Below are positions 17,016 through 25,676 of a stretch of DNA of 64,000 bases, one piece after another (the first letter of the stretch is position 1; each line of letters starts with the position of its first letter). The position numbers and the translations under genes were made by a program. The notes under the pieces are model-generated. The model was not told the origin of the DNA. It did not search any database and was given only the letters and a program-made list of their open reading frames with translations. Source of the DNA: Aldehydirespirator sp965221215 (GTDB lineage: Bacteria; Actinomycetota; Acidimicrobiia; Acidimicrobiales; Aldehydirespiratoraceae); assembly GCA_965221215.1 (NCBI GenBank), contig OZ244872.1, positions 248,001 through 312,000 on the forward strand, in the 5' to 3' direction.

Positions 17016-18161
17016 ATGAGGGTGCAGGTCAAGCCGGAGATGTACCGCTGGGCGATTGAGCGTTCGCGTCTTGATCGAGTCGAGCTTGATGACAGGTTTC
17101 CCAAGCTTCGAGCCTGGGAGACTGGTGGACTCTCGCCCACTCTCAGGCAGCTTGAGCAGTTCGCGGCGGCGACTAGAGCACCCATCGGATACTTCTTCTT
17201 GTCGGAGCCTCCGCGGGAGCGCCTGCCCCTCGCCGATTTCCGCACCGTCGGGAGGGCGCGTGGCACAAGGCCGAGTCCCGAACTGCTCGACACCGTCCAC
17301 GCGATGCAGCGGCGCCAGGCCTGGCTCCGAGAATCGCTTCTCGACGCGGGCGCCGATCCTGTTGCGTTCGCGGGGAGCGCTCGCCGTGCCGACGATCCGG
17401 GCGCGGCGGGTCGTGAGATGCGGAGGGTTCTCGGCCTCGGCGAGGGTTGGGCCGGCCATGTCCGCACCTGGCAGGACGCAGTGAGCGAGCTGCGCCGCTC
17501 TATCGAGGGGCTGGGAATCATGGCGGTGATCAACGGGGTCGTGGGAAACAACACCCATCGTCCGTTGGATGTGGAAGAGTTCCGCGGCTTCGCGCTCGCC
17601 GACAGCTACGCGCCGCTGATCTTCGTCAACGGCGCCGACGCCAAGTCCGCGCAGATGTTCACGCTCGCCCATGAGTTGGCCCACATCTGGCTTGGCGAGG
17701 CGGGCCTGTCGGGATTCGACTCTCTCCGCCCGGACGGCTCGGATGTGGAGCGCTGGTGCGACGGCGCAGCGGCCGAGCTGCTCGCGCCTGCGCTAGAGGT
17801 GCGAGCACGCTGGGATCACGCCAAGCGTGCCGCTGAACCCTTCAGGGCGCTTGCTCGGGAGTTCAAGGTGAGCCCTGTAGTGGCGGCACGCCGCGCGCTG
17901 GACCTGCAACTCATTGAGCGGAGCAGCTTCTTCGACTTCTACGCCGAGTACGCCGACCGCGAGTACGCGGGCGAAACCGCCAGAGGCGGCGGTGACTTCT
18001 ACAACAACCAGAACACCAGAGTCGGCGAGTTGTTCGCTACACAGGTGATCCGCTCGGCCTTGGAGGGACGAATCGGATTCAAGGAGGCCTACGACCTCAC
18101 CGGACTCCGCGCAGGAACATTCCAAAAATACGCAAGACGCTTGGGATTGGATCTTCCGTAA
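17016..18161 (+). CDS. Xre-type HTH / ImmA-IrrE metalloprotease antitoxin-like protein
   Basis: About 381 aa. An N-terminal HTH-like domain (residues 5-60, AWETGGLSPTLRQLEQFA) with the PIGYFFLSEPP linker is characteristic of COG2856 proteins. A zinc-peptidase domain follows with HELAHIWLGE (HExxH) near residue 222. ATG 17016 is chosen over the adjacent ATG at 17013, but either works. The stop overlaps the start of a DUF4411 PIN-like gene by one base. Such pairs behave as toxin-antitoxin modules in published surveys, with this protein as the neutralising partner and autoregulator; that role is inferred here. Confidence 0.85.
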   Translation: MRVQVKPEMYRWAIERSRLDRVELDDRFPKLRAWETGGLSPTLRQLEQFAAATRAPIGYFFLSEPPRERLPLADFRTVGRARGTRPSPELLDTVHAMQRRQAWLRESLLDAGADPVAFAGSARRADDPGAAGREMRRVLGLGEGWAGHVRTWQDAVSELRRSIEGLGIMAVINGVVGNNTHRPLDVEEFRGFALADSYAPLIFVNGADAKSAQMFTLAHELAHIWLGEAGLSGFDSLRPDGSDVERWCDGAAAELLAPALEVRARWDHAKRAAEPFRALAREFKVSPVVAARRALDLQLIERSSFFDFYAEYADREYAGETARGGGDFYNNQNTRVGELFATQVIRSALEGRIGFKEAYDLTGLRAGTFQKYARRLGLDLP

Positions 18162-18685
18162 TGGGGACGATCTTCCTGATCGACTCAGATGTGTTGATCA
18201 CCGCCAAGAATCTGTACTACGCGTTCGATATCTGCCCCGGCTTCTGGAAGTGTCTGCTCCATCACCATGGACAGGGCCGAGCGTTCAGCGTGGACCGAGT
18301 GCGAGGCGAGGTGCTCGCAGGCAGCAGGCAAGATGACCTCGTTCGCTGGGTGGAGCGCGAGGTTCCCGAGTCGTTCTTCCTTGAAGTGGACACCGAAGCG
18401 GTTACCGATGCCTACACCCAGATCATGATGTGGGTTCAGCAGAGTTCGAACTACTTCGACTATGCAAAGGCGAAGTTCGCAACGGGCGCAGACGGTTGGC
18501 TGGCCGCTTACGCACGGATCCACGGAGCCACCGTGGTAACGAATGAGCAGAGCGCTCCAGAGTCCAGGCGAGAGATCAAATTGCCCGACGTGTGCGATCA
18601 CTTCGAGGTGCCACGATCCAGCCTCTTCTCGGCTCTGCGATCACTGAACGCCAGCTTCCATTGGACCTCAGGCGGCGGCGGTTAG
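18161..18685 (+). CDS. DUF4411-family PIN-like toxin
   Basis: Predicted ribonuclease toxin, 174 aa. The N-terminal FLIDSDVLITAKN gives the first acidic residues of a PIN-like fold. DDLVRWVERE and the ATGADGWLAAYA segment carry further conserved acidic positions, and GATVVTNEQ is the typical fourth strand. ATG 18161 overlaps the last base of the upstream stop, so the pair is translationally coupled. Its 3' end overlaps the convergent sterol-desaturase-family gene by 4 bp. It marks the right edge of the defence-rich segment. Confidence 0.85.
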   Translation: MGTIFLIDSDVLITAKNLYYAFDICPGFWKCLLHHHGQGRAFSVDRVRGEVLAGSRQDDLVRWVEREVPESFFLEVDTEAVTDAYTQIMMWVQQSSNYFDYAKAKFATGADGWLAAYARIHGATVVTNEQSAPESRREIKLPDVCDHFEVPRSSLFSALRSLNASFHWTSGGGG

Positions 18686-19680
18686 CGGGTTCGGCGGGAC
18701 TTCATTCTTTGGCGCATCTTGGCGTGGGCTTCGGGGGTGCCGTCGTGGAAGGTGCCGAAGAGTTTGTCGATTGGCACGGGACGGTTGCCGTAGTTGCACT
18801 CGAAGTAGCGGTGGTGCAGGTGGTGGAAATAGTCGGCGCCCGGTGCGGTGCGGCCCTCGCGGCGGCCGAACTCGAAGCGCTCGAAGCCCGAGTGCGACAC
18901 CGGCGGCGAGGCGCCCTGGAACAGCCCGGTGAGGATCACGATGTAGGGATGGGCCGGGATCACCCACCACAGCATGAACAAGCTGAAGTAGATCAGATGC
19001 TCCAGCGGGTGCATTGAGATGCCGGTCCACGGCCCGGTGTTGACGTTGCGGTGGTGCAGATAGTGGGCATGGTCGTAGAACCAGCCGACGTGCAGCAGCC
19101 GGTGGTTCAGGTAGAAGTGGATCACCGACCACAGGAACACCCCGACGGTCAGCACCGCCAGGTACAGCCATCCCGAGCGCCATTCGACCGACGGGATCCA
19201 GTCGTTGGCGTAGAACCACATGGTGAGCGACTCATACGCGGTCCAGATGGTGACGCCGCTGACCAGGCTCCAGAACATGTTGTCGCGGGTCTGGTTGGTC
19301 CACAGGAACTCGTCGTTGGTGGTGCTCATCCACTGCCGGTTGTACTTGTAGCGCTGCTGCTGGGCCCTCCTCACGTACAGCGAAAGGTGCAGCGATCCCG
19401 CCACCGCCGTGAGGATCAGCGCGTTGCGCACGTAGATCTGTGCCATCCAGCCCGGATGCAGGCTCGCCATGCGCTCCATCGAGGGGGTGAGGTAGTTCCA
19501 TGTCAGCACGGCCAGCGCCACCCAGCACATGCCGTAGGGCAGCATCACCGGCTTGACCAGATACCGCAGCGCCGCAATCGGTCGCGGCGGCCAGTCGAAT
19601 ACCGGCGAGGTCGCAATGGGGACATCCGGCTCGTACTCGCCCGAGCCTGGATTGGCAACAACCGCAGACGCATCCGCCAT
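18682..19680 (-). CDS. Sterol desaturase / fatty acid hydroxylase family membrane protein
   Basis: Membrane-bound di-iron oxygenase of 332 aa. Start ATG 19680 is supported by an AGGAGGT site eight bases upstream; the frame is open further but has no better start. Several hydrophobic segments (around residues 40-60, 80-105, 145-165, 180-200) surround the clustered histidines expected for the family: HFYLNHRLLH, HAHYLHH and a C-terminal HHLHHRYFE. The substrate cannot be read from the sequence; sterols, hopanoids, carotenoids and fatty acids are all precedented. It converges on the DUF4411 gene and is divergent from the molybdenum hydroxylase operon. Confidence 0.88.
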   Translation of the reverse strand: MADASAVVANPGSGEYEPDVPIATSPVFDWPPRPIAALRYLVKPVMLPYGMCWVALAVLTWNYLTPSMERMASLHPGWMAQIYVRNALILTAVAGSLHLSLYVRRAQQQRYKYNRQWMSTTNDEFLWTNQTRDNMFWSLVSGVTIWTAYESLTMWFYANDWIPSVEWRSGWLYLAVLTVGVFLWSVIHFYLNHRLLHVGWFYDHAHYLHHRNVNTGPWTGISMHPLEHLIYFSLFMLWWVIPAHPYIVILTGLFQGASPPVSHSGFERFEFGRREGRTAPGADYFHHLHHRYFECNYGNRPVPIDKLFGTFHDGTPEAHAKMRQRMKSRRTR

Positions 19681-19885
19681 AGCCCTGACCTCCTGACGAC
19701 CACCCCGATCCCGACGATTGGCGCGGCATGGTACTACTCCCGCAACGGACCCGTAAAGGATCATCGGGCCGCCGCGGCGAGCGCCTGGGAGTCCTTGCCG
19801 CCCGACCCTCGGGGCGGACTCCGTGAAGGATTGTTGGCGAGGCTCGGGGTGACCGACGCGACCGGCAGCCCGTATGCTCTCGGCC

Positions 19886-20755
19886 ATGAAATATGCCTTC
19901 CCGACGACGGTGGCCGAGGCCGTGGATCTGTTGGGGGCCGAGCCGGACGCCCGAGTGTACGCGGGCGCTACCGACCTAATCCCCCAGATCCGCGCCGGGC
20001 GCCCCGAACCGGCCGTGATGGTCGACCTCAAGCGCATCGAGCGGCTCTGCGCCATCGCCAGGCGCGGCTCCACCTACACCGTCGGCGCGGCCACCCCCAC
20101 CGCCGACATCTGCGCCCACGACGGCCTGGCCGCGGCCTTCCCCGGCCTGGTCGAGGCCAGCGGCCTGATCGGCTCCGACCAGATACAGAGCCGCTCGAGC
20201 TGGGGCGGCAACCTGGCCAACGCCTCGCCCGCCGCCGACACCCCTCCCAGCCTCATCGTCAACGAGGCCCGGGCCGTGATCGCTGGTCCGGCCGGGGAGC
20301 GCACCGTGGCCGCGTCCGACATCGCCACCGGCCCCGGCGCCACATCGCTCAGCGGTGGCGAGTTCATCGTCGAGTTCGAGCTCGACGAGCCGCCGGCCCG
20401 CACCGCCGACGCCTACCTGCGGCTGATCCCCCGCACCGAGATGGACATCGCGGTGGTGGGCGCCGCCGCCCGGATCACCCTCGACGCCGACGGCGCCGTG
20501 GCCGCGGCGGCCGTGGCGCTCGGCGCGGTGGCCCCCACCGTGGTCCGGGTGCCCGACGCCGAGGCTGCCCTGATCGGCCGCCAGCCCGCCGGCGATGCGC
20601 TGGCCGCGGTGGAGACCGCCGCAGCCGCAGCCGCCAACCCCATCGACGACAAGCGGGGCACCGCCGCCTACCGCCGACAGGTGGCCGGCGTGCTGGCCCG
20701 CCGGGCGGTCGCTATCGCAGCCGAGCGGGCCAGCCAGCGAGGAGCACAGTCATGA
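19886..20755 (+). CDS. Molybdenum hydroxylase FAD-binding subunit (CoxM/XdhB type)
   Basis: FAD subunit of a xanthine-dehydrogenase/CO-dehydrogenase family enzyme, 289 aa, passing electrons from the 2Fe-2S subunit to an acceptor. The FAD-binding motifs are YAGATDLIPQ near residue 31 and SWGGNLANASPAAD near 106. ATG 19886 (MKYAFPTT) matches the family N-terminus better than ATG 19874. It is followed by a C-terminal CO-dehydrogenase flavoprotein domain. Its stop overlaps the ATG of a duplicated mini-ORF (20752). First gene of a three-subunit operon in M-S-L order. Confidence 0.9.
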   Translation: MKYAFPTTVAEAVDLLGAEPDARVYAGATDLIPQIRAGRPEPAVMVDLKRIERLCAIARRGSTYTVGAATPTADICAHDGLAAAFPGLVEASGLIGSDQIQSRSSWGGNLANASPAADTPPSLIVNEARAVIAGPAGERTVAASDIATGPGATSLSGGEFIVEFELDEPPARTADAYLRLIPRTEMDIAVVGAAARITLDADGAVAAAAVALGAVAPTVVRVPDAEAALIGRQPAGDALAAVETAAAAAANPIDDKRGTAAYRRQVAGVLARRAVAIAAERASQRGAQS

Positions 20756-20893
20756 GCCGCGTCCACATCATCTGCACCATCACCGGCGACCCTGCCGAGC
20801 TTCTATGCGACGGAGAGCAGTCATGAGCCGCGTTCACGTCACTTGCACTATCAACGGCGACCCGGCCGAGTTCCTCTGCGACGGAGGGCAGAC
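20752..20893 (+). repeat. Tandem duplication of the 2Fe-2S subunit start region
   Basis: Bases 20752-20822 and 20823-20893 are two diverged copies of the same 71-bp sequence, each beginning ATGAGCCGCGT and running through the first 23 or so codons of the 2Fe-2S subunit gene. The first copy is read as a 24-aa ORF (20752-20826; MSRVHIICTITGDPAE...) that overlaps the upstream stop by ATGA and ends in a TGA overlapping the true start at 20823. The substitutions between copies are mostly at third positions, so the duplication is not brand new. Confidence 0.85.
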
Positions 20894-21299
20894 CCTGCTC
20901 GACGCCCTGCGCGACGAGGCGGGCCTCACCGGCGCCAAGGAGGGCTGCGGCACCGGCGACTGCGGGGCCTGCTCGGTGGTGATGGACGGACGGCTGCTGT
21001 GCTCGTGCCTCGTGCTCGCCCCCGAGGCCGAGGGCGCCACCATCTCCACCGTGGAGGGGCTGGCCTCCGGCGACGACCTGCATCCCCTGCAGCAGTGCTT
21101 CCTGGAGGGCGCCGCCCTGCAGTGCGGGGTGTGCACCCCCGGCTTCCTGGTGGCGGCCAAGGCGCTGCTCGACCGCAACCCAGATCCCACCGAGACCGAG
21201 GTCCGCTACGGCCTCGCCGGCAACCTCTGCCGCTGCACCGGCTACGACAAGATCGTGCGCTCGGTGCTGGCCGCGGCCCAAACCATGAACGAGAGCTAG
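20823..21299 (+). CDS. Molybdenum hydroxylase 2Fe-2S subunit (CoxS/XdhC type)
   Basis: Small iron-sulfur subunit, 158 aa. The plant-ferredoxin-like first cluster is bound by Cys42, Cys47 and Cys50 (GCGTGDCGAC) plus a Cys near 60-62. The second is bound by CGVC near residues 102-105 and CRC near 137-139 (NLCRCTGYDKI). It passes electrons from the molybdenum centre to FAD. Its translation is probably coupled to the 24-aa duplicate ORF immediately upstream. All expected cysteines are present and the length is normal. Confidence 0.95.
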   Translation: MSRVHVTCTINGDPAEFLCDGGQTLLDALRDEAGLTGAKEGCGTGDCGACSVVMDGRLLCSCLVLAPEAEGATISTVEGLASGDDLHPLQQCFLEGAALQCGVCTPGFLVAAKALLDRNPDPTETEVRYGLAGNLCRCTGYDKIVRSVLAAAQTMNES

Positions 21300-21308
21300 G
21301 AGCCGCAA

Positions 21309-23567
21309 GTGACCGTCACCGAGTCCAAGCCCCGCTACAAGTACGTCGGCACCCGGCCCGTCCGCCACGACGGGCTCGAGAAGGTGACCGGCCGGGCCCG
21401 CTTCGCCGCCGATCTCAACCTCTCGGGCCAGCTCCACGCCATCGTGGTGCGCTCGCCCCACGCCCACGCCCGCATCGTGTCGATCGACACGTCTAAGGCC
21501 GAGGCCATGGACGGCGTCAAGGCGGTGATCACCGGCGACGACTTCCCCGCCGTCGATCCCAGCAACCGCAACTACGACATGTGCGTCAACATCATGGCCC
21601 GCCACAAGGTCTTCTACGAGGGCCACGCGGTGGCCGCGGTGGCCGCCTCCACCCGCGACCAGGCCCGAGCGGCCGCGGCCGCAATAGAGGTCGCCTACGA
21701 CGTGCTGCCCACGGCCATGACCATCGACGAGGCGCTGGCGCCGGGCGCGCCGGTGCTGCACGACCACATGATGACCAAGGGTGCCGACCCGCCCGCCACC
21801 GAACCCTCCAACGTGACCGACATCACCCGCTTCGCCGCCGGAGACCTAGATGCCGGCTTCGCCGAGGCCGACCTGGTGATCGAGCGGGAGTACACCACCA
21901 AGCCGGTGCATCAGGGCTACATCGAGCCCCACGCCTGCGTGGCCGACACCGGCCAGGACGGCCACACCACCATCTGGTGCTCCTCGCAGGGCCACTTCAA
22001 CGTGCGCTCGTCGAGCGCGGCCATGCTGGGCTGGGAGAACACCCGCATCAGGGTGATCCCCGCCGAGATCGGCGGCGGCTTCGGCGGCAAGACCACCATC
22101 TACCTCGAACCGCTGGCGGTGGCCCTGTCGGCCAAGGCGGGCCGGCCGGTGAAGATGGTGATGACCCGCGACGAGGTGTTCCGGGCCACCGGGCCCGCCC
22201 CCGGCACCAAGCTGAAGATCAGGCTCGGCGCCCGCCGCGACGGCACTCTGGTGGCCGGCGACGCCTACCTGATCTACTCCGGCGGCGCCTACGCGGGCTC
22301 CGGCGGGCTGCTCGGGGCCATGACCGTGTTCGAGTCGTACAAGATCGCCAACTTCAACGTCGAGTCGCTCAACGTGGTGGTGAACACGGCCCGCTCGGCC
22401 GCGTACAGGGCCCCGGCCGCGCCGCTGACCGCGTTCGCAATAGAGACCATGCTCGACGAGATCGCCACCGAGCTCGGCATCGACGCCCTGGACCTGCGGC
22501 TCAAGAACGCGGTAGCCGAGGGCGACCCGTCCACCATGGGCTTCCCGTTCGCCCGCATCGGCTTCACCGAATGCCTCGAAGCGGTGCGCAACCATCCCCA
22601 CTACTCGGCGCCGCTGGGACCCAACCAGGGCCGGGGCCTGGCCGCGGGCTACTGGTTCAACATCGGCGAGTCGTCCAGTGCCACCGTCAACCTCAACGAG
22701 GACGGCACCGCCACCGTGGTCACCGGCAGCCCCGACATCGGCGGCAGCCGGGCCTCGATGGCGCTGATGGCCGCCGAGGAGCTGGGCATCGATCCCCTCG
22801 ACATCCGCCCCGTGGTGGGCGACACCGAGGCGGTCGGCTTCACCGACGTCACCGAGGGCAGCCGGGCCACGTTCGCCACCGGCATGGCGGTGGTGGAGGC
22901 CTGCCGCACGATGGTGGCCGAGCTGCGGGGCCGGGCGGCCAAGATGATGGGCGTCGACCTCGACGACGTCGACTGGGTGGACGGCCAGGCCGTCTACACC
23001 GGCAACGACGGCGACAAGGATCCGCTGTCGGTGGCCGCCATCTGTGCCAAGGCCAAGCGCACCGGCGGACCGCTCACCGCCACCGGGTCGCTGGAGGCCC
23101 ACGGCGCAGGCCCCGGCTTCGCGGTGCATCTCTGCGACGTGGAGGTCGATCCCGAGACCGGCGTGGTGCGGGTGGTGCGCTACACCGCCTCACAGGACGC
23201 GGGCACCGCCATCCACCCCAGCTACGTGGAGGGCCAGATCCAGGGCGGCGTGGCCCAGGGCGTGGGCTGGGCCCTCAACGAGGAGTACATCTACGACTCC
23301 GACGGCGTGATGGAGAACCCCGGCTTCCTCGACTACCGGGTGCCGGTGGCCTCAGACCTGCCCATGATCGACGCCATCATCGTGGAGGTTCCCAACCCGG
23401 CCCATCCCTACGGCGTGCGCGGCGTGGGCGAGACCGGCATCGTGCCCCCCATCCCGGCGGTGGCCAACGCCATCCACGGCGCCACGGGCTGCCGCATCCG
23501 CGACCTGCCGATGTCGCCGGTCCGAGTGCTGGAAGCCATCACCGCCAACGGCGGCAGCGACGGCTAG
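21309..23567 (+). CDS. Molybdenum hydroxylase large subunit (CoxL/XdhA family)
   Basis: Catalytic subunit that binds the molybdenum-cytosine-dinucleotide cofactor, 752 aa from GTG 21309. Family landmarks are GLEKVTGRARFAAD at the N-terminus, the GGGFGGKTT loop near residue 257, AYRAPAAP near 364 and the C-terminal VGETGIVPP containing the general-base Glu near 707. The active-site loop lacks the AYxCSFR signature of true (form I) CO dehydrogenase, so it is better called an aldehyde/heterocycle/CoA-ester hydroxylase of unknown substrate. It lies 9 bp after the 2Fe-2S gene and is followed by a MoaD-like gene. Confidence 0.92.
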   Translation: MTVTESKPRYKYVGTRPVRHDGLEKVTGRARFAADLNLSGQLHAIVVRSPHAHARIVSIDTSKAEAMDGVKAVITGDDFPAVDPSNRNYDMCVNIMARHKVFYEGHAVAAVAASTRDQARAAAAAIEVAYDVLPTAMTIDEALAPGAPVLHDHMMTKGADPPATEPSNVTDITRFAAGDLDAGFAEADLVIEREYTTKPVHQGYIEPHACVADTGQDGHTTIWCSSQGHFNVRSSSAAMLGWENTRIRVIPAEIGGGFGGKTTIYLEPLAVALSAKAGRPVKMVMTRDEVFRATGPAPGTKLKIRLGARRDGTLVAGDAYLIYSGGAYAGSGGLLGAMTVFESYKIANFNVESLNVVVNTARSAAYRAPAAPLTAFAIETMLDEIATELGIDALDLRLKNAVAEGDPSTMGFPFARIGFTECLEAVRNHPHYSAPLGPNQGRGLAAGYWFNIGESSSATVNLNEDGTATVVTGSPDIGGSRASMALMAAEELGIDPLDIRPVVGDTEAVGFTDVTEGSRATFATGMAVVEACRTMVAELRGRAAKMMGVDLDDVDWVDGQAVYTGNDGDKDPLSVAAICAKAKRTGGPLTATGSLEAHGAGPGFAVHLCDVEVDPETGVVRVVRYTASQDAGTAIHPSYVEGQIQGGVAQGVGWALNEEYIYDSDGVMENPGFLDYRVPVASDLPMIDAIIVEVPNPAHPYGVRGVGETGIVPPIPAVANAIHGATGCRIRDLPMSPVRVLEAITANGGSDG

Positions 23568-23598
23568 ACGGGCTGCGGCTGGGGCGGCGCTGGCGACC

Positions 23599-23847
23599 GT
23601 GGCCGTCCGGGTCCATCTGAGCTCCAACCTGCGGGGCCCCGCCAACGGCCTCGCCGAGATTGAGGCGGAGGGCGCCACCGTCGGCGCCCTCATCGATGAC
23701 CTCGACCGCCGCTATCCGGGCCTGGGCGACGCCCTGCGGTCGGGCGTGTCGGTGGTGATCAACGGCCTGCTGATAGCCCACCCCGAATACGAGTCTCTGG
23801 CCGACGGCGCGCTGGTGTATTTCGTCCCCCAGACCGCAGGCGGCTGA
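23599..23847 (+). CDS. MoaD/ThiS-family sulfur-carrier protein
   Basis: Ubiquitin-like protein of 82 aa, GTG start at 23599, ending in Gly-Gly as required for adenylation and thiocarboxylation. The beta-grasp pattern is visible: VRVHLSSNLR strand, VGALIDDLDRRYPGL helix, SVVINGLLI and ALVYFVPQTAGG. Placement 31 bp after a molybdenum hydroxylase suggests a dedicated or extra MoaD for molybdopterin dithiolene synthesis. A ThiS-like or siderophore-type role cannot be excluded. Confidence 0.85.
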   Translation: MAVRVHLSSNLRGPANGLAEIEAEGATVGALIDDLDRRYPGLGDALRSGVSVVINGLLIAHPEYESLADGALVYFVPQTAGG

Positions 23848-23904
23848 CGGGCCGGGCCTCGCCGACTCCCGAAATCACGATGTTGTCGATCTCGGGTCTG
23901 GTGT

Positions 23905-25059
23905 TCAGCCGGGTTGGGCGACCTCGGCCAGGGTGGACAGGAAGCGGTCGTTCTGGGCGGGGGTGCCGATGGTGACCCGGATTCCGGTGCCCGAGAACGG
24001 CCGGACCACCACGCCCCGCCGCTCTAGCGCGACGCACACCTCGTCGGTGCGATCGCGCAGCGGCAGCCACACGAAGTTGGCCTCGGTGCCGGGAATGGCC
24101 CAGCCGTCGGCGCCCAGCGCGGCCGCCACCCGGCGCCGCTCGGCGATGATGGCGGCGATGTTGGCGCTGGCCTCGGCCGACCCGTCGTCGCTCAGGGCGG
24201 CCAGCGCCGCGGCCTGGGCCGGGCCGTTCACGTTGAAGGGCAGCAGGCACTTGTCGATGGCGGTGACCACTTCGGGGTGGGCCAGCACGTAGCCCACCCG
24301 CAGGCTGGCCAGCCCGTAGGCCTTGGAGAAGGTGCGGGCTACGGCCACGTTGTCGAAGCGGGGCAGCAGGTCGCTCACCGGGTCGCCCAGGGCGGGGTCG
24401 GCGAACTCGCGGTAGGCCTCGTCCACCAGCACGATCGCGTCGCCGGAGATGCTCTCGGCCAGCCTCGCCACCGCCTCGGTCGCCACCGCCGTGCCGGTGG
24501 GGTTGTTGGGGGTGGCCAGCAGCACCAGCTTGGTCCGCTCGGTGACGGCCGCGGCCACCGCGTCGAGGTCGAAGCCGTGCCCGGCGGTCAGCGGCACCCG
24601 CACCAGGGTTCCGCCCATGGTCTGCACCGAGATCGGGTAGGCCTCGAAGGAGATCCAGGGCGTGACCGCCTCGTCGCCGGGATCGATGTAGGCGGTGGCC
24701 AGTTGATACAGCAGCGCGACGGAGCCCGCCCCGACCGTCACCTGCTCGACGGCCAGTGAGAGCCGGTCGGCCAGAGCCTCGCGCACCGCGGTGGCCCGGT
24801 GGTCGCAGTACAGGTTGCCGACCCGGCAGGCCTCGGCCACCGCCTCCACCACCGCGGCCGGCGGCGGGTAGGGGTTCTCGTTGGAGGCCAGCTTGATGGC
24901 ATGGGCGATGTCGTGCTCGCGCTCGGCCTGCTCAGCAGCCTTGCCCGGCTTGTACGCAGGCAAAGCATCAACAGCAGCCCGAACTCGCCCCACCGCCGCC
25001 GGAGTCTGCGATTCGTGGCCGGTCACACCACCAGTCTGCCCCACCCCGCAGCCAACCAA
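23905..25059 (-). CDS. hisC: Histidinol-phosphate / aromatic aminotransferase (HisC family)
   Basis: PLP-dependent class I/II aminotransferase of up to 384 aa. The N-terminal LASNENPYPPP, the ATPNNPTGT loop and DEAYREF are typical of HisC-like enzymes, as are the PLP lysine in TFSKAYGLASLRVGY and the C-terminal RPFSGTGIRVTIGT. TTG 25059 gives the longest form; GTG 25026 (373 aa) is equally plausible and closer to usual family length. No other histidine genes are nearby, so it may act on histidinol phosphate, aromatic amino acids or both. Confidence 0.88.
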   Translation of the reverse strand: MVGCGVGQTGGVTGHESQTPAAVGRVRAAVDALPAYKPGKAAEQAEREHDIAHAIKLASNENPYPPPAAVVEAVAEACRVGNLYCDHRATAVREALADRLSLAVEQVTVGAGSVALLYQLATAYIDPGDEAVTPWISFEAYPISVQTMGGTLVRVPLTAGHGFDLDAVAAAVTERTKLVLLATPNNPTGTAVATEAVARLAESISGDAIVLVDEAYREFADPALGDPVSDLLPRFDNVAVARTFSKAYGLASLRVGYVLAHPEVVTAIDKCLLPFNVNGPAQAAALAALSDDGSAEASANIAAIIAERRRVAAALGADGWAIPGTEANFVWLPLRDRTDEVCVALERRGVVVRPFSGTGIRVTIGTPAQNDRFLSTLAEVAQPG

Positions 25060-25259
25060 TCATCTGAGCAGAGCCCGTCAACTCTTCGGCACCCACCTCA
25101 GCCCCATGAAGAACTGGTCCTGGCCCTGGCCGCATGACGAATACAGCCATCAGGTCGAATTGGGCCTCACAGAATGACATATCACTTCATTAGAGTCATG
25201 CCATGACCACTGCGGCCGAATACAGCGGAGACACTCAAGCAGCGATCAGCAGTGGCGGG

Positions 25260-25676
25260 CTAGGCAGCGCTCAGTGGCAGGCGCTCGATTCTGTTGTGGT
25301 GCACGGCGTAGATGAGTGGGCCGTCTTCCTGGCAGGCCCGGGTGATCGCGTCGAGGTTGCGGAGGTACCGCCGCGCCATTTCTGTCCCTGAGAGCCTTTG
25401 GCTTGCCAGGCAGAAGCACCGGACGCGAAAGGTGCTCACCACATCCCGCTCACGCCGGTTGTACCGAATGCGCTTGTCCTTCATGAGCACGGCCCAACCT
25501 TGCAGCCCGGCCAGCTCGAGCCATTCCTCGTCTGGCACGTTCTCGTCGGCGGGAATCCCGTAGTGCTCCGCGAGCGTCAGCAGCCGCAAGCCTGCGTCAC
25601 GCAGCAGGCCCGGCACCACAATCCTGCCGAGGCTGCGATCACAGAAGAGATCAGGCAGCCCGGCGGGATGTGACAC
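25260..25676 (-). CDS. VapC45-like PIN-domain toxin
   Basis: Predicted ribonuclease toxin of 138 aa from GTG 25676. Acidic PIN-like residues occur in DRSLGRIVVPGLLR, PDEEWLELA and VLMKDKRIRYN. The overall pattern (N-terminal FCDRSLGR, a central DxEWL, then KDxRIRY) follows Mycobacterium tuberculosis VapC45 (Rv2019), whose length I recall as 138 aa. It overlaps the antitoxin gene by 26 bp on the same strand, so translation is coupled. Confidence 0.78.
   Translation of the reverse strand: MSHPAGLPDLFCDRSLGRIVVPGLLRDAGLRLLTLAEHYGIPADENVPDEEWLELAGLQGWAVLMKDKRIRYNRRERDVVSTFRVRCFCLASQRLSGTEMARRYLRNLDAITRACQEDGPLIYAVHHNRIERLPLSAA

Noticed and set aside
21309..23567. Aerobic carbon monoxide dehydrogenase
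   Set aside because: The active-site loop reads AYRAPAAP, not the form I AYxCSFR signature.
21581..23620. 679-codon alternative frame within the molybdenum hydroxylase large subunit
   Set aside because: Shadow frame, rich in Arg and Gly, with the true subunit in the other frame showing all family motifs.
25106..25177. 23-codon Trp-rich ORF (MKNWSWPWPHDEY...) between hisC and the VapC45-like gene
   Set aside because: No ribosome-binding site, no attenuator hairpin after it and divergent from hisC, so a leader-peptide role has no support.
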